Assembly (NCBI GenBank): GCA_902826305.1
Contig: CADEEH010000026.1
Location: 1-44,992 of the forward strand
Source: an uncultured Burkholderiales bacterium
GTDB lineage: Bacteria; Pseudomonadota; Gammaproteobacteria; Burkholderiales; Burkholderiaceae_E
Direction of reading: 5' to 3'
DNA: 44,992 nucleotides
Shown here: piece after piece, positions 1-8,765 of the stretch
Numbering within the stretch: position 1 is the stretch's first letter
How the letters are laid out: every line of letters begins with the position of its first letter
The notes under the pieces: generated by a model
Seen by the model: the letters and a program-made list of their open reading frames with translations, nothing else
Told to the model about the DNA's origin: nothing
The model's database searches: none
Program-made: the position numbers and the translations under genes

Positions 1-1552
1 GCTCGCCGCTGCGGCGGTCGATCAGGAACGCCATCGGCACGCCCCACTGGCGCTGTCGCGACAACGTCCAGTCCGGCCGGTTGGCGATCATCCCGCGCAG
101 CCGCGCCTGGCCCCAGGCCGGATAGAAGACGGTCGCCTCGATGCCGGCGAGCGCGGTCTGGCGCAGCGTCGGACCGCCGTCGATCGGCGGTGTGTCCATC
201 GACGCGAACCACTGCGACGACGCCCGGTAGATGATCGGCGTCTTGTGACGCCAGCAGTGCATGTAGCTGTGCGGATATCTCTCGGTGTGCAGCAGCATGC
301 CGCGTTCGCGAAGCAGATCGACGATCCTCGGGTTGGCCTCCCAGATCGTCAGGCCGCCGAAGTGCGCCACGTCATCGGCGAAGCGGCCGTTGCCCAGCAC
401 CAGTTGCAGGATCTGCGCGTCCTGCATGCCGTAGCGCTTGCACGACACGAAGTCCTCGACGCCGTAGGCCGGCGCCGAGTGGACGATGCCGGTGCCGGTG
501 TCGAGTGTCACGTAGTCGCCGAGGTACACCGGCGAATCGCGGTCGGCGAACGGATGGCGGAAGCGCACCGTTTCCAGCGCCTGGCCGCGGCAGGTGGCGA
601 TCACCTCGCCGGCCAGGCCCCAGCTCTGCAGGCAGGCCTCGACGCGTTCGCGCGCGAGCAGCAGCAAGGCGGGGGCACCCTGCCAGTCGACGCGCACCAG
701 CGCGTACTCGAACTCCGGGTGCAGGTTCAGCGCCTGGTTGGCCGGCAGCGTCCACGGCGTCGTGGTCCAGATCACCGCATAGCCGCGGGCGATCGGCAGC
801 GTCGGCAGCCCGAACGCGGCCGCGAGTCGCGGCGCTTCGGCGTCGACGAACGGGAAAGCGACATCGACCGACGGATCGACCCGGTCGGCGTATTCGACCT
901 CGGCCTCGGCCAGTGCCGAGCCGCAGTCGAAGCACCAGTTGACCGGCTTGAGGCCGCGATACACGAAGCCGCGCTGCATGATCCGGCCGAGTGCACGCAG
1001 CTCGTCGGCCTCGTTGCCCGGGGCCATCGTCAGGTACGGCCGATCCCAGTCGCCGAGCACCCCCAGCCGAATGAACTGCGCCTTCTGACGCGCGATCTGC
1101 TCGGTCGCATAGGCGCGCGACTTCGATTGCACCTCGGCCGGCGGCAGGTTGCGGCCGTACTCCTTCTCGATCCGGATCTCGATCGGCATCCCGTGGCAGT
1201 CCCAGCCCGGCACGTAGCGCGCATCGAGCCCCGACATCAGCCGGCTCTTGACGACCAGGTCCTTCAGGATCTTGTTGACGGCATGCCCGTGGTGGATGTC
1301 GCCGTTGGCGAACGGCGGGCCGTCGTGCAGCTGCCACAGCGGACGGCCCGCGACGTGGGCGCGGATCCGGTGATAGATGCCCTTGTCCTGCCATTCCCGG
1401 ACCCACTGCGGTTCGCGCCTGGCCAGGTCGCCGCGCATCGGAAACGGCGTCTCCGGCATGTTCAGCGTGCCGCGGTACACACTCTGTTCCGCACCGCCGG
1501 CCTCGCGGCCGGACCGGGCGCGGTCCTTCTTGGGGTCAGCCTTGCTGGCCAT
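1..1552 (-). CDS. ileS: Isoleucyl-tRNA synthetase, N-terminal part (cut by window edge)
   Basis: Cytoplasmic class I aminoacyl-tRNA synthetase that charges tRNA-Ile. About 517 N-terminal residues are visible, reading leftward off the window. The translation has the class I nucleotide-binding signature as [20 protein letters not shown] near residue 70 (HxGH type) and an editing-domain segment around [14 protein letters not shown]. The KMSKS loop would lie outside the window. The ATG at 1552-1550 sits inside the 3' end of ribF, giving a 17-bp overlap. The ribF-ileS order is the common proteobacterial arrangement, normally followed by lspA, which is not visible here. No internal stop is seen. 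Confidence 0.97.
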   Translation of the reverse strand, partial: MASKADPKKDRARSGREAGGAEQSVYRGTLNMPETPFPMRGDLARREPQWVREWQDKGIYHRIRAHVAGRPLWQLHDGPPFANGDIHHGHAVNKILKDLVVKSRLMSGLDARYVPGWDCHGMPIEIRIEKEYGRNLPPAEVQSKSRAYATEQIARQKAQFIRLGVLGDWDRPYLTMAPGNEADELRALGRIMQRGFVYRGLKPVNWCFDCGSALAEAEVEYADRVDPSVDVAFPFVDAEAPRLAAAFGLPTLPIARGYAVIWTTTPWTLPANQALNLHPEFEYALVRVDWQGAPALLLLARERVEACLQSWGLAGEVIATCRGQALETVRFRHPFADRDSPVYLGDYVTLDTGTGIVHSAPAYGVEDFVSCKRYGMQDAQILQLVLGNGRFADDVAHFGGLTIWEANPRIVDLLRERGMLLHTERYPHSYMHCWRHKTPIIYRASSQWFASMDTPPIDGGPTLRQTALAGIEATVFYPAWGQARLRGMIANRPDWTLSRQRQWGVPMAFLIDRRSGE

Positions 1553-2516
1553 TGGAATCCTCGGATGACGGCCGATGGTAGTCGAAGTGCTCGCGCGCCT
1601 GTCGTGTGTCGAGCGCGATCTGGGTGCGCAGCGCATCCAGGTCGTCGTAGTGCCGCTCCTCGCGCAGCCGGCGCAGGAATTCGACGCCGACGATCGCGCC
1701 GTAGACCTCGCGATCGAAGTCGAACAGGTGCACCTCGAGCAGCAGCCTGCCGTCGCGCTCGATCGCCGGCCGCGTGCCGAGGCTCGCGACTCCGGGCAGC
1801 GGCGTATTCGCCAGGCCGTGCACCCGGACCACGAAGATGCCCGACAACGCGGGCCGTGCGAACGGGATGCGCAGGTTCAGTGTCGGAAAGCCGAGCGTGC
1901 GGCCGAGCTTGCGACCGTGGATCACGTGGCCGGAGATCGTGTACGGCCGGCCGAGCAGCGTGTTCACCCGTCCGAACTCCCCGGCGGCCAGCGCCTCGCG
2001 GATCGCCGAACTCGACACGCGCTGGCCGTTGTCGCTGACCGTCGGCATCTGCGCGAGCTCGAAACCGTGATCCGGCGCCAGCGTGGACAGCAGCGCGAAG
2101 TCGCCACGCCGTCGCGCGCCGAAGCGGAAGTCGTCGCCGACGAGCAGGTAGCGGACGTGCAGCCCGGCGACCAGCACGTCGCGCACGAAGGCTTCGGGAT
2201 CGAGCGAGGCGAGCGACGCGTTGAAGTGGGCGATGCAGGTCCGGTCGACGCGGCAGGCCGCCAGCGCCTGCTGCTTGTCGCGCTCGGTCAGGATCCGCGC
2301 CGGGGCGGTTTCCGGCCTGCCCGCCAACGCGGCGAAGTACTCCCGCGGATGCGGCTCGAAGGTCAGCACGCAGGAGGGCAGGCCGCGGGCCCGCGCCTCG
2401 TCGGCGAGACGGGCGAGCACCGCCTGGTGGCCCCGGTGCACGCCGTCGAAATTGCCGATCGTCAGCGCACAGGGAAGGCGCTGTTCGATCGGCGGCAGGC
2501 GACGGAAGACTTGCAT
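1536..2516 (-). CDS. ribF: Bifunctional riboflavin kinase / FAD synthetase
   Basis: Converts riboflavin to FMN and FMN to FAD in the cytoplasm. From the ATG at 2516 it is 326 aa, the usual family length. The N-terminal nucleotidyltransferase (FAD synthetase) module shows [16 protein letters not shown] near residue 20, and SSSAIREAL further on. The C-terminal flavokinase module shows [15 protein letters not shown] followed by GIFVVRVHG. The frame stays open upstream to 2597, but those 27 residues are low-complexity and unlike the family, so the MQVFRR start is preferred. The gene overlaps ileS by 17 bp, indicating co-transcription and probable translational coupling. Confidence 0.96.
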   Translation of the reverse strand: MQVFRRLPPIEQRLPCALTIGNFDGVHRGHQAVLARLADEARARGLPSCVLTFEPHPREYFAALAGRPETAPARILTERDKQQALAACRVDRTCIAHFNASLASLDPEAFVRDVLVAGLHVRYLLVGDDFRFGARRRGDFALLSTLAPDHGFELAQMPTVSDNGQRVSSSAIREALAAGEFGRVNTLLGRPYTISGHVIHGRKLGRTLGFPTLNLRIPFARPALSGIFVVRVHGLANTPLPGVASLGTRPAIERDGRLLLEVHLFDFDREVYGAIVGVEFLRRLREERHYDDLDALRTQIALDTRQAREHFDYHRPSSEDSNGQQG

Positions 2517-2605
2517 GGCGATGCGGGCGGGCCGGCGGGACTGCGCCCCGGGGACAGGCCCGGGGTGCCGGAACCGATGGGCGGGAGACTCCGACAAAGT
2601 CCCGA

Positions 2606-2611
2606 ATTATA
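2606..2611 (-). promoter_or_regulatory. Candidate -10 element for ribF-ileS
   Basis: A perfect TATAAT reads on the minus strand, about 90 bases before the chosen ribF start. It stands out in very GC-rich DNA. No good -35 hexamer is seen at 16-18 bp. The same AT-rich patch lies about 50 bp upstream of purN, so it may serve a divergent promoter region. I see no FMN riboswitch-like structure in the short leader. Confidence 0.45.
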
Positions 2612-2659
2612 AGAGCTACACTTGCCTGGCGCCGGCCGATGCCCGCGGCGATGCCTCCG

Positions 2660-3337
2660 ATGAAACGATTGCTGATCCTGATTTCGGGTCGCGGCAGCAA
2701 CATGTCCGCGATCGTCGATGCCTGTCGCGACGAGCGATGGGATGCCCGGGTGGTGGCCGTCATCGCGAGTCGGCCGGATGCCGCGGGCCTCGCCTGGGCC
2801 GCGTCCGCGGGTGTGCCGACCGACATCGTCGAGGCCGGCCGCTTCACGGATCGATCCGCCTTCGAGGACGCGCTGGCCGCGGTGATCGACGTGCACACAC
2901 CCGACTGGATCGTGCTCGCCGGATTCATGCGGGTGCTGGGTGCCGGCTTCGTGTCCCGCTATGCCGGCCGCATCGTCAACATCCATCCGTCGCTGCTGCC
3001 GGCATTCACCGGGCTGCACACCCATCGCCGGGCGCTCGAGGCGGGGGTGAAGGTCCATGGTGCGACCGTCCACCTGGTCGATGCCGAACTCGATGCCGGA
3101 CCGATCATCGCGCAGGCCGTGGTACCGGTGCTGGAGGGTGACGATGAAGCGTCGCTCGCAGCCCGGGTACTGGCGGCCGAGCACCGGTTGTATCCGACGG
3201 TGCTGCGCTGGCTGGTCGAGGGGCGGGTGGTCGTGCACGGGCGCCGGGTCGCGCTGCTCGCGCCTGCCGGGGAAGGTGCGGCGACGGCGCCGCCCTGGCC
3301 CGAGCAGGTGTTGGTCGCGGGCGACGACGGCCGCTGA
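2660..3337 (+). CDS. purN: Phosphoribosylglycinamide formyltransferase
   Basis: Transfers a formyl group from 10-formyl-tetrahydrofolate to GAR, the third step of de novo purine synthesis, in the cytoplasm. The protein begins MKRLLILISGRGSN, the conserved N-terminal phosphate-binding segment. The catalytic core IVNIHPSLLPAFTGLHTH contains the Asn-Ile-His triad part, and HGATVHLVDAELDAGPII carries the conserved His and Asp. Length is 225 aa, slightly longer than E. coli PurN because of a C-terminal tail. In-frame ATGs also occur at 2639 and 2651. Position 2660 fits the family N-terminus best. The gene is divergent from ribF. Confidence 0.95.
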   Translation: MKRLLILISGRGSNMSAIVDACRDERWDARVVAVIASRPDAAGLAWAASAGVPTDIVEAGRFTDRSAFEDALAAVIDVHTPDWIVLAGFMRVLGAGFVSRYAGRIVNIHPSLLPAFTGLHTHRRALEAGVKVHGATVHLVDAELDAGPIIAQAVVPVLEGDDEASLAARVLAAEHRLYPTVLRWLVEGRVVVHGRRVALLAPAGEGAATAPPWPEQVLVAGDDGR

Positions 3338-3491
3338 AGGGCTGGCCGGCCGTCCGTCGTCGAAGGCCGGCGATCGTCCGTCGATGGCGTGGTGCATGGG
3401 GGACTCCCCAGACTGCGGTATTCGGGCCGTCGCACGGCCGGCGTAGCGTTGAGCGCCGGTGCGTCACGTCCCTCACCGGACCACGATTCCG

Positions 3492-4256
3492 ATGACATTC
3501 GCCGTACTCGCCGAGTCCGTTGGGCCTGCGCCGGACCCCGACTTCGAACACACCGGCTGGCGGGAGTTCGAACTCGCCGTGCCCGCACATGGCGGCTGGG
3601 TGCTCGACGCAGGTCCCGGCCGGCGACTGGCCTGCCTGCCGGATTTCGCCTCGGCGCTGGCGATCTGTGAACGGCTGATCGCCGCCGCGGCGAACGACGG
3701 CGCCGACCTTCGCTGCGGCATCGCGACCGGCACCTTGAGCGGGGCCGAGCCGGGTGCCCGGCCCGATTTCACCGTCCGGACGCGCAAGACCGTCCAGGCC
3801 CTGGTCGAAGCGATCACAGCCGGCCGGCTGGCGATCACGGTCAAGCTGCATGCCTCGCTGCAGCTCGGCATGCCGCAGGCCGCCGAACGCTTCGAACCGG
3901 TCCGTTTCGGTGCCGGGGGTGTGATCGCCTCGGCGTTCCTGTTGCGACGTGTTCCGCGCGAGGAGGCCCCCGCGCCGCCGATCGCGCCGGCCGACGTCGG
4001 CATCACGCTGCCTTTCGCCGACGATGACGAGGCCGACGATCCGATCGACGATCGGCTGGTCGACCGTGCCGAGCGCATCCTCGCCGAATCGATCGGCTCC
4101 TTCGCGTCGTGGATCGTCGAGGAGGCCGCCGGTGATGCCGGCAGCAACGAGGAGTTCATTGAACTCGTCGTGCGAGCCTCCCCGCCGAGTGTGCGGGCGC
4201 GGATGCGCACCTCGCTGACGAGTGCTGCGATCCGGCATCGGACCATTCGCGCCTGA
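3492..4256 (+). CDS. Hypothetical protein, degenerate nucleotidyl-cyclase-like
   Basis: 254 aa, acidic, no signal peptide or membrane segment, so probably cytoplasmic. I do not recognise it by name. Residues about 50-153 read like a class III nucleotidyl cyclase fold that has lost catalysis: LRCGIATGTLSG resembles the cyclase beta-hairpin region (usually R-G-H-x-G), and AERFEPVRFGAGGVIASAF resembles the domain's closing strands. The metal-binding Asp residues are not evident. The C-terminal part (about 190-240, LAESIGSFASWIVEEAAG) resembles the small helical domain often attached to bacterial kinases and cyclases (DUF8082-like). Both similarities are by eye. An in-frame GTG at 3459 is an alternative start. 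It lies between purN and rsmB. Confidence 0.6.
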   Translation: MTFAVLAESVGPAPDPDFEHTGWREFELAVPAHGGWVLDAGPGRRLACLPDFASALAICERLIAAAANDGADLRCGIATGTLSGAEPGARPDFTVRTRKTVQALVEAITAGRLAITVKLHASLQLGMPQAAERFEPVRFGAGGVIASAFLLRRVPREEAPAPPIAPADVGITLPFADDDEADDPIDDRLVDRAERILAESIGSFASWIVEEAAGDAGSNEEFIELVVRASPPSVRARMRTSLTSAAIRHRTIRA

Positions 4257-4314
4257 GCCTCGGTCGGCGGCGTCGCAACTGTTCACGGGCCACGGGGTCC
4301 CGGTCGCGGTGAAC

Positions 4315-4320
4315 TAGAAT
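4315..4320 (+). promoter_or_regulatory. Candidate -10 element for rsmB
   Basis: TAGAAT lies 45 bp upstream of the rsmB ATG in otherwise GC-rich sequence. No convincing -35 hexamer is found at the right spacing, so this is only a weak candidate. Confidence 0.25.
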
Positions 4321-4365
4321 CGGCCCTTTGCGCCGCTGGCCGCGTCTCGCGCGGGCGGCCCCCCG

Positions 4366-5631
4366 ATGCCTTCCTCGACGTCCCGACGGGTGACCCGTGA
4401 TCGGCCCCGACGCAATCGCGCCGCGGCCCCGTCCGGCCGCAGTGCGGCGGCGCAGGCGCTGGCGCGGATCCTGCAATTCGACGCACCGGCCGACCGGCTG
4501 CTGCGCCAGTTCTTCCGCGACTGCCCGCAGCTGGGCCGGCGCGAGCGGGCGGCGATCGCCGAGTCGGTGTTCGACGTCCTGCGCCATCGCCGTCTCTATG
4601 CCCACCATGCACAAAGCGGCAGCGGCCCGATCGAACAGCGTCTGCTCGATCTGTCGGCGCGACGCGCGGAACTGTCGACCGACGGATTGCCGGCGGCGAT
4701 CCGCCTGAGCCTGCCCGACTGGTTGCACGAGCGGCTGGTCGCGCAGTACGAACCCGACGATCTGGCGCCACTGGCCCAGTCGCTGCTCGCATCCGCGCCG
4801 CTCGATCTGCGCGCCAATCTGCTGCATGCCGACCGCGCCGCGGTGATGGATGCGCTGACGGCCGGCGGCATCACGTGCCATGTGCATCCGCTCGCCCCGG
4901 CTGCGATCCGGGTCGACGGCAAGCCGGCGCTCGACACACTCGCCGCCTGGCGTGACGGCTGGTTCGAGGTGCAGGACGCCGGCAGCCAGGCGATCGCACA
5001 TCTGGTCGCCCCGCGCCGCGGCCAGCGCGTGGTCGATTTCTGCGCCGGCGCCGGCGGCAAGACGCTGGCGATGGCCGCCCTGATGCGCGGCACCGGCCAG
5101 GTCTACGCGTGTGACCCTTCCCCGGTCCGGCTGGCCAGGATGCGGCCGCGGCTGGCGCGTTCGGGGGCGACCAACGTGCAGCCGTTTGCGATCGACCACG
5201 AAGGTGACCCGAGGCTCGAGCGGCTGGCCGGCCGCGCCGATGCGGTGCTCGTCGATGCGCCGTGCAGCGGCACCGGCACGTTGCGCAGGAATCCCGACCT
5301 GAAGTGGCGCATGACCGCACACGACGTCGCCGAACTGGTCGTCAAGCAGCAGTCGATACTGGCCGCGGCGTCGAAGCTGGTACGGCCGGGCGGGGTCCTG
5401 GTGTACGCGACCTGCAGCCTGCTGGCCGAGGAGAATGACGAGGTCGCCGCGGCGTTCGAGTCGCGGCAGCAGGCCGAGGGTGGGGAATGGTCGCGCGAGC
5501 CCGCGGGTTCGGTGCTGGCGGCGCAGGGGCTGGCCATCGACGCCAGCGCGCCGGTGCTGCGGCTGCGCCCGGATCGCGATGACACCGATGCGTTCTTCGC
5601 GGTGCGCTGGCGTCGCGCGGACCGGACCTGA
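4366..5631 (+). CDS. rsmB: 16S rRNA (cytosine-5)-methyltransferase RsmB
   Basis: SAM-dependent RNA m5C methyltransferase, 421 aa. In E. coli it modifies C967 of 16S rRNA. An N-terminal helical NusB-like domain (about residues 25-150) precedes the Rossmann methyltransferase domain. VVDFCAGAGGKT (223-234) is the SAM-binding loop. VDAPCSGTG puts the releasing Cys at 300, and YATCSLLAEEND puts the nucleophile Cys at 350. Both cysteines expected of this family are therefore present. The ATG at 4366 starts a basic Arg-rich leader of about 20 residues. A shorter start cannot be excluded. It lies downstream of purN on the same strand. Confidence 0.93.
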   Translation: MPSSTSRRVTRDRPRRNRAAAPSGRSAAAQALARILQFDAPADRLLRQFFRDCPQLGRRERAAIAESVFDVLRHRRLYAHHAQSGSGPIEQRLLDLSARRAELSTDGLPAAIRLSLPDWLHERLVAQYEPDDLAPLAQSLLASAPLDLRANLLHADRAAVMDALTAGGITCHVHPLAPAAIRVDGKPALDTLAAWRDGWFEVQDAGSQAIAHLVAPRRGQRVVDFCAGAGGKTLAMAALMRGTGQVYACDPSPVRLARMRPRLARSGATNVQPFAIDHEGDPRLERLAGRADAVLVDAPCSGTGTLRRNPDLKWRMTAHDVAELVVKQQSILAAASKLVRPGGVLVYATCSLLAEENDEVAAAFESRQQAEGGEWSREPAGSVLAAQGLAIDASAPVLRLRPDRDDTDAFFAVRWRRADRT

Positions 5632-5719
5632 GGATCACCCGAGGGATCACCCGACAATCGCGACCCGGGACCTGATCGCGGCGCGGGAAGACAGCAAGAA
5701 CCGGAACAAGACGAATCGC

Positions 5720-7015
5720 ATGGAGAACACGCTGCCGCTGGATTCGATGTTGCACGAACTGTGGCGCGACCTGCATCGTGCCGACATCGTCTGGCAACTG
5801 GTCGTGCTCGGCGTGTGCCTCGGGTACGCCTGGTGGCGCTCGCGGGCGCTGCTCCGGCGCTGGCATCTCGAAGGGATCGACGACGAGGTGGTGTCACTGT
5901 CGACCGCCAGCGGCCGCGATGCGCTGGCCAAGGCGGCACTCGCCCGGCTGATGTTTCCCGCGCTGGCGCTGGCGCTGGTGCTGATCGCGCTGCCGGTGCT
6001 CAACCGCTGGGGACATTCGAACCTGCTGCGGCTGGCCGTGCCGCTGCTGGGGGCCTATGCGCTGGTCCAGGTGGTCGTCTACGTGGCCGGCCGTCTGTCG
6101 CCGAATCGCGGGCTGCGGGCCTTCGAACGTTTCCTCTCGGTGGCGATCTGGCTCGCGGTGGCGCTCTACATCAGCGGGCACGGCGCGGACGTGATCGCGC
6201 TGTTCGAGGAGGTCACGATCACCTTCGGCCGCCAGTCGACCAACCTTTGGGTGATCGTCCACTCGGCGTTCTGGGTGCTGATCACGTTGCTGGTCGCACT
6301 CTGGGCGGCCGGGCTGGTCGAGTCGCGCCTGCTCGGGATGACCGGTGTCGACATCGGCGTGCGTGTGATGCTCGCGCGGCTGCTGCAGGCGTTCACGCTG
6401 GTCGTGGCGCTGCTGATCGTGTTGTCGCTGATCGGGCTGGACCTGACCGCGCTCTCGGTGTTCGGCGGCGCGCTCGGTGTCGGCATCGGACTGGGCCTGC
6501 AGCGCATCGCCAGCAACTACGTGAGCGGCTTCATCCTGCTGCTCGAACGCGGCCTGCGCATCGGCGACCTGGTCCGGATCAACGACATCACCGGCCGCAT
6601 CCACGAGATCCGCACGCGATATACGGTGGTCCGGTCCGCCGACGGTGTCGATTCGATCATCCCGAACGAGATCCTGACCGGCCAGACGGTGCGCAACCTG
6701 TCGCCCATCGGACGGGTCCGGGTCGCGTTGTCGATACCGGTTTCACCGGGTGCGGACCTGGTCCGGGCCACCGATGCGCTGCTCGCAGCCGCCGCGACCC
6801 ATCCCAGGGTGCTCGTCGACCCGCCGCCGACCGTGGATCTGGTCAGCATCGACAAGGAGGCGTTCCGCTTCGAGCTCGGTTTCTGGCTCGACGCGGCCGG
6901 TGTCGACCTCCAGGCGGTCCGGACCGCCGTCCATCGGGAGATATCACAGCGTTTTGCAGCATCGGGTGTCGGCTTTGCAGGACATCCCGCGGAAATTGCC
7001 TCGCCACCTGTATAA
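5720..7015 (+). CDS. MscS-family mechanosensitive ion channel
   Basis: Inner-membrane channel that opens on membrane tension to release solutes. 431 aa from the ATG at 5720. Several hydrophobic segments are visible, near residues 20-37, 74-94, 103-125, 140-157, 178-200 and 215-250. The last runs into a Gly/Ala-rich pore helix (FGGALGVGIGLGLQRIASNY), the hallmark of MscS TM3. The soluble beta domain follows: GDLVRINDITGRIHEI and SIIPNEILTGQTVRN. Extra N-terminal membrane segments make it larger than E. coli MscS (286 aa), like many MscS-like paralogues. The frame extends upstream into the rsmB end, but the ATG begins the hydrophilic N-terminus of the mature-looking protein. Confidence 0.9.
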   Translation: MENTLPLDSMLHELWRDLHRADIVWQLVVLGVCLGYAWWRSRALLRRWHLEGIDDEVVSLSTASGRDALAKAALARLMFPALALALVLIALPVLNRWGHSNLLRLAVPLLGAYALVQVVVYVAGRLSPNRGLRAFERFLSVAIWLAVALYISGHGADVIALFEEVTITFGRQSTNLWVIVHSAFWVLITLLVALWAAGLVESRLLGMTGVDIGVRVMLARLLQAFTLVVALLIVLSLIGLDLTALSVFGGALGVGIGLGLQRIASNYVSGFILLLERGLRIGDLVRINDITGRIHEIRTRYTVVRSADGVDSIIPNEILTGQTVRNLSPIGRVRVALSIPVSPGADLVRATDALLAAAATHPRVLVDPPPTVDLVSIDKEAFRFELGFWLDAAGVDLQAVRTAVHREISQRFAASGVGFAGHPAEIASPPV

Positions 7016-7016
7016 A
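7011..7016 (+). promoter_or_regulatory. Candidate -10 element for the desaturase gene
   Basis: TATAAA, continuing into AATAG, overlaps the MscS stop codon and is the only AT-rich patch upstream of the desaturase. No clear -35 hexamer is seen. If used, the leader would be about 165 nt. Confidence 0.3.
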
Positions 7017-7189
7017 ATAGAAAGGTTGCCCGGATATCGTGTTCGGTGGGCGGATCGTATCGGCCCGGCACTTGCCGACCGTCGATCGCCGTCCACTTCG
7101 TCAGCCTGTTGTTGCGCTGACCCGGCGGTTTTGCCCGAACATCATTCGTGCGTTTTTTTGGGAGCGTTCACCGCTCTCCGGAGTACGTC

Positions 7190-8386
7190 TTGATCCAATC
7201 GATTCTCCAGTTCCTCGATGCCGGCCTGCTGGACCTGCGCTGGTGGCAGATCGCCATCTACACGCTGATCGCCACCCACATCACCATCGCCGGCGTGACG
7301 ATCTACCTGCACCGCTGCCAGGCGCATCGGGCGCTCGAGTTGCATCCGGTCCCCGCGCATTTCTTCCGTTTCTGGTTGTGGCTGACGACCGGCATGGTCA
7401 CCAAGGAGTGGGCGGCGATCCACCGCAAGCACCACGCGAAGTGCGAGACCGCGGAGGACCCGCACAGCCCGCAGGTCAAGGGCCTGCGCACCGTGCTGCT
7501 GCAAGGCGCCGAGTTGTATCGTGAAGCGTCGGCGCATACCGACCAGATCGAGAAATACGGCCACGGTGCGCCCGACGACTGGGTCGAGCGCAACCTGTAC
7601 ACCCGCCACTCGACCTGGGGTGTGTACCTGACGCTGGTCATCGACCTGCTGCTGTTCGGTGTCAGCGGCCTGGTGGTCTTCGGCGTGCAGATGCTGTGGA
7701 TCCCGATCTTCGCCGCGGGTGTCATCAACGGGGTCGGACACGCCAAGGGTTATCGCAACTTCGACTGCCCGGACGCCAGCACCAACATCCTGCCGTGGGG
7801 CATCCTGATCGGCGGCGAGGAACTTCACAACAACCACCACGCGTTCGCCAGCTCGGCGAAGCTGTCATCGAAGTGGTACGAGTTCGACATCGGCTGGATG
7901 TACATCCGGATCCTGTCGATGCTCGGCCTGGCCACCGTGCGCCGGGTCGCGCCGAAGCCGCGTTTCGTCGCCGCCAAGCCGGCGGTCGATCTGGAGACGC
8001 TGCAGGGCGTGATCGCGCACCGTTACGACGTGATGGCCGCGTATGCCGACAGCCTGAAGCGGGCCTGCCGCGAGGAGGGCCAGCGCCTGGCCGCGCTGCG
8101 TCCGGCCGATGGTCGTCTGCTGGAATCGGCGCGACGCTGGCTGGTCGTCGATGCCGCCAAGTGGACCGAGCAGCACAAGGCCAAGCTCGCCGAAGTGTTC
8201 GCTGCCAGCGACCGGATCCGCAAGCTGGTCGAGATGCGCACCGAGCTGTCCGCGATCTGGGAACGTTCGAACCTGTCGCGCGAGCAACTCGTGCAGATGC
8301 TGCAGCAGTGGTGCGTTCGCGCCGAGGGCAGTGGCGTGCGTGCGTTGCAGGACATGTCGCTGCGGCTGCGCTGTTACGCCGGCTGA
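7190..8386 (+). CDS. DesA-type acyl-lipid/acyl-CoA fatty acid desaturase
   Basis: Membrane di-iron desaturase that puts a double bond into fatty acyl chains and so tunes membrane fluidity. 398 aa from a TTG at 7190. All three histidine boxes are present: HRCQAH (HX4H type), HRKHH and HNNHH. Two paired hydrophobic regions lie near residues 10-35 and 135-170. The TTG start is preferred because GGAG stands six bases upstream and the protein then begins MIQSILQFLDAGLLDL, like relatives. A GTG at 7148 would add 14 residues with no good ribosome site. The C-terminal 130 residues are soluble and helical, as in Burkholderiales homologues. Exact regiospecificity is not readable, though delta-9 is likely. 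Confidence 0.9.
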   Translation: MIQSILQFLDAGLLDLRWWQIAIYTLIATHITIAGVTIYLHRCQAHRALELHPVPAHFFRFWLWLTTGMVTKEWAAIHRKHHAKCETAEDPHSPQVKGLRTVLLQGAELYREASAHTDQIEKYGHGAPDDWVERNLYTRHSTWGVYLTLVIDLLLFGVSGLVVFGVQMLWIPIFAAGVINGVGHAKGYRNFDCPDASTNILPWGILIGGEELHNNHHAFASSAKLSSKWYEFDIGWMYIRILSMLGLATVRRVAPKPRFVAAKPAVDLETLQGVIAHRYDVMAAYADSLKRACREEGQRLAALRPADGRLLESARRWLVVDAAKWTEQHKAKLAEVFAASDRIRKLVEMRTELSAIWERSNLSREQLVQMLQQWCVRAEGSGVRALQDMSLRLRCYAG

Positions 8387-8415
8387 CCCCGGGTCGCGAC
8401 CTGGTCGACGGATGA

Positions 8416-8438
8416 CCGGCGCGCCTCCCGGGCGCCGG
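8416..8438 (+). terminator. GC hairpin after the desaturase, weak terminator candidate
   Basis: A 7-bp stem, CCGGCGC paired with GCGCCGG around a 9-base loop, lies 30 bp after the desaturase stop. It lacks a U-tract, so if it acts it would be Rho-assisted or merely stabilise the 3' end. Confidence 0.3.
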
Positions 8439-8570
8439 CCATGATCCGTGATGTCGGCTCCCCGTGGCCGGCCTTCCCCCCGTCGTCCCCGTGGACTGAT
8501 CGTCGTCCGTTCCCGTCGTCCGTCTCCGGGCGTCGGTTTTCCCTGGCCTGATCCCCCACCTGATTTCGTG

Positions 8571-8588
8571 CCCGATGTCGACATCGGG
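8571..8588. promoter_or_regulatory. 18-bp perfect palindrome, putative operator
   Basis: CCCGATGTCGACATCGGG is exactly self-complementary. It lies 178 bp upstream of the first gene of the TelA operon, in non-coding DNA. A symmetrical site of this length with no T-tract is more like a dimeric-repressor site than a terminator. No cognate regulator gene is adjacent. Confidence 0.4.
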
Positions 8589-8765
8589 TCCGGCTGGCGG
8601 CACAGGCCCGCCGTCGGGCGTCCATCGTCCTGACGCGGGCGGCCCGGGCGCTACGCTGCCGTGGACGCCGTTTCCGCCCGTCGTCCTCGCCACTGCAGCC
8701 TGTCGGCGCGTGGTCAGCGCCCGCGCCCGCAAGAGTGCCGGGAGTGCCGGGCGACACTCGATCTG

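Larger units (their letters stand above)
8387..8765. other. Intergenic region before the TelA operon (379 bp)
   Basis: No gene is supported here. Frames on both strands give only Arg/Pro-rich composition products. The region holds a GC hairpin just after the desaturase, runs of CGTC-rich sequence, and an 18-bp perfect palindrome at 8571-8588. It probably contains the desaturase transcript end and the promoter and operator of the following operon, but no recognisable -35/-10 pair is seen. Confidence 0.5.

Noticed and set aside
245-2038. Long plus-strand frame over ileS and ribF
   Set aside because: Antisense shadow. Both minus-strand genes have clear family motifs and correct length.
2517-2605. 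Possible FMN riboswitch before ribF
   Set aside because: The leader is too short and lacks the conserved RFN-element segments.
8448-8633. Short plus-strand frame in the intergenic region before the TelA operon
   Set aside because: Arg/Pro-rich composition product with no ribosome site and no motif.
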